The translations under genes were made by a program, and so were the position numbers. DNA of 64,000 nt, taken from contig JACDTU010000003.1 in the NCBI GenBank assembly GCA_022376465.1, positions 1 to 64,000 of the forward strand, given 5' to 3'. The DNA is from Cubamyces lactineus (Eukaryota; Basidiomycota; Agaricomycetes; Polyporales; Polyporaceae). The notes under the pieces were generated by a model. It saw only the letters and a program-made list of their open reading frames with translations, did no database searches and was not told where the DNA came from. Positions 53,680-64,000 of this stretch are shown here, piece after piece (within the stretch, counting starts at the first letter, position 1; each line of letters starts with the position of its first letter).

Positions 53680-54196
53680 CCACCATATGTGGTGGTAATA
53701 AAGTATTACGAACAGGTTGTTCCCCCAGACCGTTTTACAAATAAACCAGGCTGGTTCGTAATACTTTACGAGTCCCCGGGCCCTCCGGGGTAGGGCCTAT
53801 AGGATCCCCTCGGCTTCTCGGCTCCCTTCCCAATGCGGTAACTGTCCCCGGCAGGCGCTCACTGCACCTGGCACTGTCGCCGGAATCCCAGATCTACCCG
53901 ATTTACTCCTAATTTGGCATATTGCAGGCGCTTGTATTTGTGCCTGTGCCCTACCTCTGATTGGACACTTTTACCACTACCGCCAGTTGGGCGCTTGATG
54001 AGCGCCTATTCCACTATGATCCCGCCTCCAGACTTTTGCCTAGGTGCTCGCCCTTACTCTATTGTACTAGCCTCTCATGCTTATCTCAGGCTGCTCAATC
54101 TATGGAACATGCAGATCTGATTCATCTACAGGTTGCTGTACATCATGAGGTACAATAGCTGGTGATGTAATCAAAGTAGTTCCACGTTGCCATTCT
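53680..54196. other. Palindromic terminus and non-coding flank of the KDZ element
   Basis: Holds the 16 bp palindrome at 53680-53695, then a 15 bp inverted pair (TAAAGTATTACGAAC at 53699-53713 and its complement at 53754-53768) around a 40 nt loop. GC-rich and then CT-rich sequence without coding signal follows. Such structured subterminal sequences fit a transposon end. Confidence 0.55.
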
Positions 54197-57100
54197 TCAT
54201 CCTTCCCCCCCCCCTGCTGCGATCACCTGCTTGTAGCACACACTGATAAATGTGTCTCGCATTGCTCGAAATATGAGCATCTGGTCCAGCGCATACGCCT
54301 TCAAACCCTCCTGTATCTCCTCTGAAACGTCAGTACGGACCTGAGCAGCACAGGTTTCCCAGTGTGATGCCTCGCTCTCCATCGCTGCTAGGACACGTCG
54401 CATCTCCTCCGGTAGAAGCTCAGTCTCCTCTTGCCAGCGGAGTGCTCGAGCACGGGCCTTGAGCCATTCAATCCGCAGCGATTCGACGTGGGCTTGATCG
54501 CCTGACTTGTCTGATGCGTTCCATATCCACGACATCTTCTTGCGCCCCTCACCAACCCCAGAGCTTGCACTCTGTCGATGGCCCTGCAAGACGCTCTGTG
54601 GCTCATCGTCTCCGACCCCTCGAACGTCTTCATCACGCAGGACTTGGAACTCTAGCTCCCAGGCTCCTGGACCCTCCAGGTTTAGGCGTGCCTGACGTGC
54701 ACGACGATACCGAGCAGCTGCACGGTCTCGTCGTACACGCTGTTGAGCGAGCTCAGCCTGTGCGCGCGTGTTAGGCCCCTGATTGCGGACATTTGCCCTC
54801 TTGTACTTGTACAGGTGATCCAAAGTATGGAGCTTGTTTCGGACATCCTGGAGCGAGTCGCGGCACTGAGCTTCACGTAGGCGTAGCTCCAGCTTGATAA
54901 CATCATCGCTGCAAACTACCGCCCGATGGGCAGTGGCAATGTCAGATGGTAGGCCGAGTCGCACACTCTCTATATGCTCCACGTCCGTCCGCGCCTGCGG
55001 TACTTGGGACAGAAGGGGAAGAGTTGCAGGCATGTATACCGCCTGGAGATCGCGGAACTTCTGAATTCGTCGTCGGAGGGCTGTTCGGCGCTCAAGCAGC
55101 ACCGGCAGATCGGAGGGCAGCGTTTTCTTCGTGTCCTGCTGAAGCCGATATCTACGAGAGGGTTATGGTAATGTAAAGCTGGTAGAGAAATAGACGTACT
55201 GTTGATCTTCAATGTCTAGGCCCATGGTGATGAACCCTAGCACGCTGACCTCATGCTGGGCAATATATCCAGGCACAGCGCTTGCCACCTGTTCCTCCTC
55301 TGCCAACTTGCGTCGTACGTCGGACTCCGTTGGACCTAACAATGAGCAGGATATTAGCAGCAGTAGGTCATATGCGGTATCAGACACCCACCATCCGATA
55401 TCAACATGTACGGGTCCTCTAGTGTGCTATCCTTCTCCCAGGCAACGACCGCGGCAGTCCATCGCTTGATGTGTTTGCGCTTGAGCGACGCAGTGAGAGC
55501 CACAAAAAGCTCCATGTGCTCCGCCTGTTCACGGAGTGCGACACGAAGACGATCGCGCAGCGTCCATGCTGTACACGAATCTTGAGTGAATGTATATCAT
55601 GCTATGAATGGACAAAACATACCAATTATTACATACTTCCGCCAATTTGCGTATCCCCACTGGTCTTCCAGCACACCCTGTCTCTGACCGGGTCCCATCA
55701 TCTTGGTACTCGTCGCGATAGGTTGGATCCACCACCAACGACGCTCGATACCCTCGCCGTCCGTTCGACCCGCGCCAGGGCGATAGTTCATGGAATGTTT
55801 TGAGTGATCAATCTGCTTGTGGCTATGATAGTGGAGCTTCGGAATTGAGTAGTCGGTGTCGTCGGGTACCTCGATTCGTACGTGCTCCGGAAATTCAGCA
55901 AGGCGGTCTTTCAGACCCTTGCTCCACTGACAAGCAATATCGTAACTGACATGCTTGCGCACAAGACGGTGGTGTGACATTGATGACGCGAACACATAGT
56001 CCATGTTCACATATCTGTGAACCGACAGTCAGTAAGGGGCATCACAATGAAGCGACGTGAACACGCACTTTTCGCCCTTTTGCATATCACCCACGCCATT
56101 CGCCAGCATGAACTCATGACGTGCACAAACCACTGCGCCTACCCCAGTCGCTGCATAGCCCTTGTGATATTTCGTGTTTGCATGATCAATTGCAGAAAGT
56201 CCAGTACATGTACTCATCTGCAAGGAGCGAAGTCAGTAGCGGACTTGGTTGCACGCTCAACGACAAACATACCTCCTCCTGGTCAGCGTATGCCGCCAGC
56301 ACCTCCCGGTACCTCACATCCTCCACGAAATAACCCCACCCACTGCCAAGGATAGGGTCCTTCTGTTCATTGGATACTGCACGACGCTTGAGGCGGAAGC
56401 ACGCGTCCATGGCTATCGTGAGCTGGTAGAGATACCTACGTAGCACGTCAGATTGAATGTGTATGCGTTGAGTGACCAAACTCACCGTCTGTCCTCGGGT
56501 ACGATATCCCAACCCTTGGGCAGATTCACGCCCGGCCGAGGGCAAGTGGGACAATGCACAGCAAGTTCCCCGAATCTCGTCCCATTGACACCGCTCACAT
56601 CGTGACCGCGACCCGCCCGTTTGAGACGTTTGAGAAACCTCCACTGGGATACAACCCGCATGAATACCTTGTAGCGGTCTTGAAGGTACGTCGTCCCAGT
56701 GTTGTCGGTAAGGCGGAGGAGCGATTGGTAGTAGTCGAACATCGACATCTTGCCCTGAAGGCTTTGAATATGATAGTGCTCGAGCACACGGTAAGTGAGC
56801 GCGGTGTTGGGCTCTGTATCCGTGGCGGGATACAGTCGGTGGCGATGGAGCTGTTGGGACGGCGTACCAGACATGCCGGCGTGTTCGCACCCACAGAACA
56901 GGACATTGGCACGATGTTGGCCGGACACGTCGATCACGCAGAAGTCGGCACGGGCAGGTCTTGGATTCGAGCACACAGATCTATCCGCATGCCCTAGTTG
57001 AATGACGAGACCAAGGTCTGCAAGAGAGATGCCTTCGAAGGCGTGACCCGTCCATCGCTGCAGATATCAGCTATACAAGTCATGCACACGGCGTGATGGA

Positions 57101-57750
57101 ATGCTTACCTCCATCCGATGCCATGGATTATCCACATGCCTACTGATCGTGCATGCTTCGCACAACAACCTCGGAGCGCATTCCTTGCAGCGGATTTTCG
57201 CGGGGCCAGCGACGGTAGGAAGGCTGTTGGTCACGCATGTCGGGCATTGAAGATAGGTGTGGTCACCTCGTCCCTCGTTGCGCAATAGCTCGTGCAGGTA
57301 TTCGTCCACCAGAGGCAGCCATTCCCTCATTGGATCGTCCTATTCAGCTGAACGTTAGCGTGTCGTGACTAAATACGCTTGAAGATGACTGACCGAGCTT
57401 GAGTAGCGCACCGCTGGAGGTACCATCTCCCCCTCCTCGAAGATCTCCCGCTCTGCTGCGACATCTTCTCCAGCCTGGAGATGCCTGGAGACGAACGGAT
57501 CCCAATCAGCGGCCGTGCCGATGTCTACTTCAGGCGGGGGCTGCAGAGAGGCACTGGTCGGTGTCGAATAGCCGCTACCCGCGCTAGGATCCAGGAGAAG
57601 AGAGTCGCGATAGACCCGTCGCAAGTCCGAGGAAGCAGTGTCGATGGAAAGCACAGGTGGAGTGCGGTCGTTGGTCACCTCAGAGGAATAGATGGTAAAC
57701 TCGCAGTAGGCGTCAGAGTCTCTCCGGCGTTTCCGTGGCCTGTGAGCCAT
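54197..57750 (-). CDS. KDZ (Kyakuja-Dileera-Zisupton) transposase with CxC2 cysteine cluster
   Basis: Nine exons (57750-57394, 57339-57109, 57057-56486, 56435-56273, 56217-56069, 56014-55623, 55580-55392, 55335-55200, 55151-54197) total 3,144 nt, one uninterrupted frame of 1,047 residues. All introns are GT-AG, 42-56 nt. The start at 57750 gives a basic MAHRPRKRRRD N-terminus typical of the family. A CxC2-like cluster follows (CPTCV, CKECAPRLLCEACT, then CCGCEH-type Cys). The RNase H-fold core has AMDACFRLK, CARHE, YDIACQW and GRTDGEGIERRW, which carry the expected acidic residues. The C-terminus has the family's MSWIW and LRIEWLKARARALRW helices. It looks intact and possibly active. Confidence 0.9.
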
Positions 57751-58427
57751 GTCGCGTGAGTAGCTGGATGCTCGTTGTGTACAAAACTGGAACCGAGGCT
57801 CGTACTTCAGCGGCAAGCTGTGGGCGCTTACATGTCTCTCCAGACTCAGCCTTCCACGTCCTGAAGGCTCAGGCATTCGACCCGTCTCCTCCACTACATC
57901 CGAGGACGCGCCTGCCCTACGGCACACGCTGTATGCTGCATCTGGGTGAGTACACCACCGCCTGGGTGTCACGGATGGCTACCATAGCGAGGCAACGACC
58001 TTGGAGCCCGGTTGGTACTAAGCCATGTGTGACACCCGGCTCAGCCTGCCCGTGTTGCACGGTACTGACACCCTCGGTCCATCGTGCAGCTCCGCCACAA
58101 GACTCCCTACCTTCATTTCGGAAGGTACGTCCCCTCCACGTCGGGCATCCATCGCGTCTCACGAGCCTCCTCCCACAGACTCGCCACGGCACCGCGTTCT
58201 CCCCCTGGGTGTCCGACTATGGGCCTCCACTACACGCACCCGCCGGCTTCAGCCTCGCACGGCTCGTAGGGCACGCCGTTCGATCTGAGCCAACGCCGAA
58301 CGATACTGACAACGTACCGGAGCTCGCTGACAACGTACCGGAGCCTGCCGACAACGCACCGGAGCCTGCCGACAATGCCCTCCGAGTCTCCGCAAGCACT
58401 CATGTGCCGCCTCCACGCACCCCCCAT

Positions 58428-59892
58428 ATGCCTACCTCGCCGCTCAATCCTTCGCCTCGCGGTGCTATGCTCCAAGCAGCCTTCCAGCCCAACTCGACCA
58501 CCCCCACTCCCACTCCCACCCCCGCACTTCCAACCAGTGCGATGGCCTGCATGTCGAAGGAGCGCTTCCATGCCAAGCAGCGCTCCAAGAGACGGCGGCG
58601 CGCTGCACGAGCCAAGCAGTCGCTCGAGGCCACAACCGGGGGCGATTATCAGCTCAAGCAAGCAGCGAAGAAGTGGCGAGCACGGGCCTCGCTCATCTAT
58701 GCCGACGTCCGTTCCGACGACAACAACGCCATGGCCCCTCTGATCTCCGCACAGCTCCCCCTTGCCAAGAACGCATATATCGCTAGAGGCGTCATACGGG
58801 GTGCGACAAGGCGTGGACGGAAGTGGACGAAGGAGCGGCTCATTGCGAAGGGTTTTGAGTACGTCCCATGGGACGGCAGGTGTGTAATCACCCATTGTCT
58901 GCCGGAACGCGTACTGACACCTCTCGATAGCACCCCTCGTCTTCTAGTGGACAGCGAAAGCGTCGTCATTGGCGTCCTTGCTGGTCGGCCCAGCGGCGCG
59001 GCTTGGGATGGTGTCATACAGGACGTTGCACGGCTCCTGGCTGATGCACGGCGTCGGTGCGGCGTGGACGCATGCGTTCCAACCCACAGGCGCGGTACGT
59101 ATGCCGCCATACATACCGGCATATCCATGGGTGGGGGCCAAACGGTATGTAGTATGCTCTCTGCTCTCATCGCTCACCCTCAACATCTCACAACGGCTCC
59201 ACACAGCGCCCGAACAACCTGCACAACGACCCGGACAGGCAGCGCGTGGTGGACGAGCTACTTGCAGACAGCGGAGTCCGCAGAGTCCTCAACTTCGCGA
59301 ACGGTGAGTGGCCGTCGGATTCGTCCTGCGCGATTCTGTGCTCATCGCTGCCTCAGGCGCTTTTCAGGTATACGCCCCGACGCTTCACCAATACTACAAG
59401 AGCACTCTCGACCGTGTCTGCCAGTCTGATCCCAGCCTTACCAGGAATACTCCAGGCAATAGCTTCGCGGCTGCCACGTTTAATCTCGGCCCGCAGACAG
59501 TGACGCGACCCCACCTCGACCACCTCAACCTTCCGTGGGGCTGGTGTGCAATTACAGCGATGGGCACGTTCGACCACACGAAGAGCGGGCAAATCGTACT
59601 GTGGAATCTGAAGAAGGTAATTGAATTCCCGCCCGCTGCCACTATCTTCATCCCATCTGCTGTCATCGAACACTTCAACCTCGCCGTCGAGCCTGGAGAT
59701 CAACGTCTTTCAATCACCCAATATACTGCAGGGGCGCTGTTTCGCTGGGTCAAGGCGGGATGCTGCCTCCTTCGAGAATTGGACGAGGACGCACGGGCGG
59801 ACTTTGAGAACACGGGGCGTAAGCGTTGGGAGAATGGGACCGCCATGCTTAGCACAAAGTTTGAGATGCTGACCGGTTCTGTACCACAGTAG
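58428..59892 (+). CDS. TET/JBP-family 2-oxoglutarate/Fe(II) dioxygenase
   Basis: Exons 58428-58879, 58931-59144, 59207-59303 and 59357-59892 join in frame (432 codons from this ATG). After a basic N-terminal segment come FEYVPWDG, LLVDSESVVIGVLAGRP and GISMGGGQ. The double-stranded beta-helix follows with the iron ligands HLD (His 59512-59514, Asp 59518-59520), the distal His in IEHFN, and the 2-OG-binding Arg in DQRLSITQY. The family oxidises 5-methylcytosine or thymine in DNA. It is transcribed divergently from the KDZ transposase, a pairing known in fungi. The frame stays open upstream to 57735, including a 21 bp in-frame repeat (DNVPE type) at about 58300-58380, so the true start may be further 5'. 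Confidence 0.8.
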
Positions 59893-60232
59893 CGCCTCAC
59901 CACCCCGTCCTATTCATCCCATACACCTGTACCCTACGCTACAATTCTAATGCATGCCTCTATCCCATCCATAGAAGGTCGTCACCGCCGCTGCAGCACG
60001 TCCAAATGCCAAGAGTACCCGGCAAGTCAACGTCTGAACAATTAGCGCTCATCGTCGGGAGCGCAGCTCCTCACAGCGTCTCACGGAGCGTCTCACGGCG
60101 TCTCGTGGAGCATCTCACAGGGCCTCACCGCGCGTCTCAGTGTCTCGCAGCGCTCATCTTGCTCTCAAGGCATCTGCGGTGCTCTCTGGCGCACAAGTTC
60201 CTCGACTATTGTGCGAACTTGGGCTGCTCTCG
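59893..60232. other. Intergenic with a degenerate GTCTCAC repeat
   Basis: Between about 60075 and 60160, GCGTCTCACGG-like units recur five or six times with variation. No gene was recognised. Confidence 0.45.
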
Positions 60233-60888
60233 ATGACCGACCACATCGCGATCGAACAAGCTAAATTAGCACGGTCAAGGGAGCTTCGGAGGGCACGCAA
60301 CTTAAGGTATCGTCAAAAACTCAAGGAAAAGTACGTCCGAGTCGAGCCCAGAGTCGCTGCTGCTCACTCTCTGGACCTGTTTGCTTAGAAGAAGTGATAC
60401 GCTGTCCTCCGCCGAGGCATATGCTAACGGCACACAAAGCTCGAGGTGCGCGCACTTTTGCAGCACCATACATGAAATTCAACCTAGTAACTGATGTCTA
60501 TAATCGCAGCGGGCTTATTGCTCTCCCACTCACGCCAAACTCCGCCCTCACTACCGCGCTAATCGAATTCAACACTCGTCTCCGAGCATGGGGATTTGAG
60601 CAGGATCGAGGCGCCTTCCAAGCCTGTCTGAAGAAGGAGTGGGCCCTGGCGTGCCAGGTGGGGAACGACAGCATGTGGATCGGAAAGAGGGAGGTGTGGA
60701 TCAGGCAGGCCGATGACCTGCTGGACGATATCGAGCGGTTCGTAAGCAGCGGTATGTTGGAAATATTGTCCCAAAGCGCATCGAGCAGCCTGTGGGCATC
60801 TATTACTTCAGTGGTGTTCAAAGTTCAGTGGCAGATCGCTGTACTGGAGGCGTTCCTTGATGTTTCAGTGCAACAGAGTGTACAGTAG
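60233..60888 (+). CDS. Small hypothetical protein, function unknown
   Basis: Best model is exon 1 60233-60330 and exon 2 60417-60888, an in-frame total of 189 codons. The donor GTACGT is good; the acceptor (CGCCGAG) is weak and chosen for frame. The N-terminus is strongly basic (KLARSRELRRARNLRYRQKLK). The rest looks helical and ends FLDVSVQQSVQ. I do not recognise the family. It lies downstream of the TET/JBP gene on the same strand. Confidence 0.35.
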
Positions 60889-60992
60889 CTCCGTATTTCG
60901 TTGTCACACAGCAATGTTCACGGAACGGCATGCATATATTTCGCGCGGGGACAGGGATACAAGATGTTGGCAAAGCTCGTGAGGTACAGGTG

Positions 60993-62066
60993 CTACTCAT
61001 TGTCCGACACGTCTACCACAGGCACACCGACGCGGTGCTTCGTGGATTGTTGCGTAAAAAACCAAGCTGCCCGCGACAGAGACTTGAACGGAACAATCTT
61101 CATGCCTGGACGACAGCCAGCGCTGACAAGCGCGGTCGTGCTGGGGGATGTCAGTGTTGGGGTACAGGCGGAGGTTGAGTAGCGTACTCACCGATCAAAG
61201 TAAATCCCTGGCAGGTCGCCCCGAAGGACTACAAATACATATTCTCCCTTGCGGACACGGACGCGGTCATACGACAACTCTGGGCTGTCGCGACCGGTGG
61301 TAGCGGGTGGATCGGCGGTCGTACGAGACGAAGTGGCGACACGCTTGGATGCCGGACTAGCCGGCTTAGCACCCCAGAAGCCCTTCGCGGTCATGGTAAC
61401 CTTGAGTGGGCGTGCCTTTGTTGGCTTCGACGGTGTCGACGCCTCGGAAGGAGGTGTGGGGATCGTCGCCGCAGATACGGTACCGGGTGTGAGCAGCGAC
61501 GGGACGGAGGCTGAATGAGGAGCTCGATGTCCTGAGAGCTTGGAATCATCGCCGATATCGTCGTCTGACGAATCAGACTCAACAGCGACATCTGCCGGGA
61601 GACGGACGTGCACGAGGGGCGGGGGATGAATAGGCGTGGGTATGTGCAGTTGAGCTTCAGGCTCGCGTTGCTTTGAGGTCGGTGTGAGGACAGCGGGGCG
61701 TGGGGCTGGTGGGGTCCAATCCGAGACAGATCTCGGGCCCCCATACCAGCCGCGGCGAGCATCTTCCAAGCTATGAAAGCTTTTGTACATGGCGCCAGGG
61801 AACCCCTTCACCATGGCGCCAGTGAGGCCCCTAAACGGTTCAGCGAATGTTAGCCAGCTGGAGTCGTGCAGCTCAAGAGACTTCGGTACGCACCAGTTAT
61901 AAAACAGTCCTATGCCTCGTCCAATCCATACAACATAGACCTTCCCTCGCGGATCCCGCGCGCCGATGGGTATAATCTCGTTTTGATTGTTGAATTTTGG
62001 TGTACTGCCCAGGGCGACAGCGAGTGAGTCGAAATCGTCTAGAACAGCTTGGTCTATCTTGCCCAT
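60993..62066 (-). CDS. Protein with two RNase H1-type hybrid-binding domains
   Basis: Exons 62066-61192 and 61140-60993 total 1,023 nt, 340 codons. Domain 1 (KVYVVWIGRGIGLFYNW ... GFPGAMYKSFHSLEDARRGW) has the RNase HI N-terminal (hybrid-binding) pattern, which binds RNA/DNA duplexes. A Pro/Ser-rich, partly acidic linker (SDSSDDDIGDD) follows. Domain 2 spans the intron (EYVFVVLRGDLPGIYFDR then TTALVSAG, VPFKSLSRAAWFF). No RNase H catalytic domain is present. The start at 62066 was chosen because the in-frame extension to 62294 is pyrimidine-rich and UTR-like; used as coding it would add a hydrophobic segment. Role unknown. Confidence 0.7.
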
Positions 62067-62341
62067 AGGTGCAGTCTGAGGAACGAGGAACACAACGAGG
62101 GCAGAGACAGCAACGAGAACAAGAATGAGTTGGGAGGAGATTGGAGGAGATGATAGAGATGGGCGATGGCGCTCATGGCCTCGTTCACGTGACTTGGTCT
62201 CGCGTTTGAGGGCGCTAGGAGATGACAAGCTTGTCTCTTCAACTTGCCTGCTCACCGTCTGCCAAAGGGTCCTCGACAACTTCTGGTCGCTCATACACTA
62301 GCGCTAGCTCACACTGCCTTGCTCGCTCTATTGCTCTTACA

Positions 62342-64000
62342 ATGGCCTCTGCATTCTCTGAGCTCAGTCAAATCGTGTACGAAGCAACTGATATCACTCG
62401 GGCTCCCACGGCGGCTTCAATGGCTACGCGGAACCGGCATAAGAAGAAACGCCAAAAGAAGAACGAAGAAGGGAAGCGAGGCAATCCAGGCGTCTTCCAG
62501 GGTGCCCGTCTCGAATTCCTGACAGCGCAATACCCCGACTACTCCAAGACTAAAGGCAAGGGCCGGAAAGTCTCGAACAAGTATTGGCCCGCCCTCTTTG
62601 CGCTCTACTGGTCACAGTTTCCCTGGTACCTGCCCATCGACAAGGAGCCAAGCGCGCTTGCCAACTACGAGGAGCCAGAGGAGAGCCACGAAACGTTGGT
62701 AGCGAAGAAGGACATCATCAACAAGACACAGAGGGTGAGTTCATGCTCGTTGCAACCCAGGCACGGTACTGACGTTCATGTACAGCAAATAAAGTCTCAT
62801 CTACGGTACCGTGCAGTCGCTACCAAGAGAAAGGAGGACAATCCTTGGCAGCCACTGCTCGAGGCCTTGAGGACGAAGTCTGACATCCGTCCTCCCCCCC
62901 GCCGCCTCACGTCCTGGCAACTGTACATGGCAAAGAAGCCTGAACACATCGACACTGTCTATCAAGAACGCTGGCCCGAGGCCAACCTCCCTAGCACACG
63001 CAGCCTCTCATTCCGCGCTGCAATCGCGCGTGAGCTCCTTGCTCAAGAAAGCCCAGAGTACTGCAAGGAGCTGGACGAGGAGGCCATTCGGTTGCATGAA
63101 GAAGAGCTTGCTGAGATTGAGGCATCCAAGCTACCTCAAGCAGATCCGTCGGACCGAGAGGCAATGCTCAGGTGCGTATCACTCCTGTGCGACGTGGACG
63201 TCTTAGCTGACACTTCATTCCCTGTACAGGGCGCGAGAAGAGTTTGCAGCAGTTGTACAACCGCTGTTGCAGCTGTTACGCGACTATACTGGCATGTACT
63301 GCACGCTCATTGCAGGCGTGCCGCTGCTGTCGGGCATGCAGGAGTTTGATCTTCGCGTGTAAGTCCTATGGCTCCAATGGTGTCTCCTGATACTAACAAA
63401 ATCCCAGTGTCGGGTGTGGAAGAACAGTCGGGCCTGTGCAGCAACCATGGCACACGGTAGAGGAATCGGCGTTCAAGAAGGATGTGATGTACTCCTTCAC
63501 ACGCTTCCTCATGAAGACACCTGGTAAGTGCAATGTTACCCCCTCAGCACCTGCTACACATCCTGATGCATCCACAGAGTGGCTTGAGCGGATGCAGAAT
63601 ATCGCAGGTTCCACATCTTCTACAGCACCCGCACCTGCCTCTGAGGCGGTGGATCCTGCAGGCTCATCCATGTCAGCGCTCGGACTACAACTCTCCGGGC
63701 TCCCTTCTGGTCCTTCCAATCCATCCGCGCTACAAGTAGACAAGGGACATGGTGCCAATCATTCAAGTCGTAGCAGGAATGGTGCACGGCATCCAAGGCG
63801 TAAGGGGCGCAGAGTAGATGATGACTCTGACTTGTCCGACTCGTCAGATTCCTCGATGTCCGACTCGGACTCGACTTCGAGCTCATCGTCAGATTCTACG
63901 GACAGTGATGGAGAGCTGGATGGCGATGATTCTGGCGATGACGAACTGTTCACCGGTGTCCCTACTCCGACACTGGCGGAACTTGACCTTGGCGATGCCA
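62342..64000 (+). CDS. Lineage-specific hypothetical protein, 3' end outside window
   Basis: Exons 62342-62734, 62786-63171, 63230-63358, 63408-63523 and 63578 onward join in frame with GT-AG borders. The protein has a Lys-rich segment (RNRHKKKRQKKNEEGKRG), a conserved-looking block (YWPALFALYWSQFPWYLPID), and a middle region (NPWQPLLEALR, RLTSWQLYMAKKPEH). Then come a helical Glu-rich stretch, VVQPLLQLLRDYTGMYCTLIAG, and a long acidic Ser/Asp repeat region. I recall similar unnamed proteins being common in Agaricomycetes and often near transposons, but know no function. It is divergent from the hybrid-binding gene, with 275 bp between starts. Confidence 0.72.

Larger units (their letters stand above)
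53680..64000. mobile_element. Putative large KDZ DNA transposon (left end and body)
   Basis: Chromovirus gag is interrupted at 53680 by a 16 bp palindrome, CCACCATATGTGGTGG. About 500 bp of non-coding DNA and then a complete KDZ transposase gene follow. The missing gag piece and 5' LTR of copy D do not reappear before the window ends. If this is a simple insertion, the element would be over 10 kb and carry all five genes to its right. The right end is not visible, so this extent is inference. Confidence 0.5.

Noticed and set aside
57735..58427. Upstream open frame as certain N-terminus of the TET/JBP protein
   Set aside because: It overlaps the transposase start on the other strand and its composition is erratic; part may be coding, but introns cannot be placed with confidence.
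60901..61182. Plus-strand open frame opposite the second exon of the hybrid-binding gene
   Set aside because: It overlaps a spliced exon with a clear domain match on the other strand and shows no motif.
62067..62294. N-terminal extension with a hydrophobic segment on the hybrid-binding protein
   Set aside because: The sequence is CT-rich and UTR-like, and the ATG at 62066 gives a natural start before the domain.

Overview
The window comes from a filamentous basidiomycete (Agaricomycetes-like). Genes carry many 42-60 nt GT-AG introns, often with CTAAC branch sites. There is a class V/VII-type chitin synthase, a KDZ transposase with a linked TET/JBP dioxygenase, and Tf1/sushi-type chromoviruses. 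No tRNA, rRNA, CRISPR or bacterial features were seen. Most of the 64 kb is nested mobile DNA in and between a few host genes.

Layout. 1-30 is the end of a long-inverted-repeat element outside the window. 31-3891 is chromovirus copy A (minus strand), inserted in a chitin synthase gene that continues from 3892 to about 14251. A Ty1/copia element (6669-13005) splits that gene again. 15037-16077 plus 29055-30252 is a second host gene (DUF6698-like), split by chromovirus copy B (16078-29049). B carries a 4,648 bp foldback element (22763-27410) in its gag. 30695-37148 is a LINE with a 15 bp target duplication. 37740-53679 is chromovirus copy D, which contains the complete copy C (38975-47291). From 53680 to the right edge D is interrupted by DNA carrying an intact nine-exon KDZ transposase, a divergent TET/JBP-like gene, a small hypothetical gene, a gene with two RNase H1-type hybrid-binding domains, and a lineage-specific hypothetical gene that runs off the end.

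The most striking system is the chromovirus family. Besides gag and pol, joined by a -1 slippery heptamer A AAA AAT, each copy seen at its 3' end carries an antisense gene between pol and the 3' LTR. This gene has its own TATA box and two introns. It encodes a coiled-coil protein with a perfect Zn(II)2Cys6 cluster, the CGG-binding fold of Gal4-type factors. The U3 of the same element is a dense array of CGG triplets 7-8 bp apart, which suggests that the element encodes a regulator of itself. An 11 nt match between the predicted transcript start and the primer site indicates Tf1-style self-priming.

Copy C (8,317 bp, TSD GCGTC) has intact gag and pol, and no LTR differences were noticed. Copies A and D share the same in-frame TGA in pol, so a defective lineage has apparently been mobilised in trans. 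The copia and LINE copies have altered catalytic residues. The chitin synthase and DUF6698-like genes are broken by several independent lesions.
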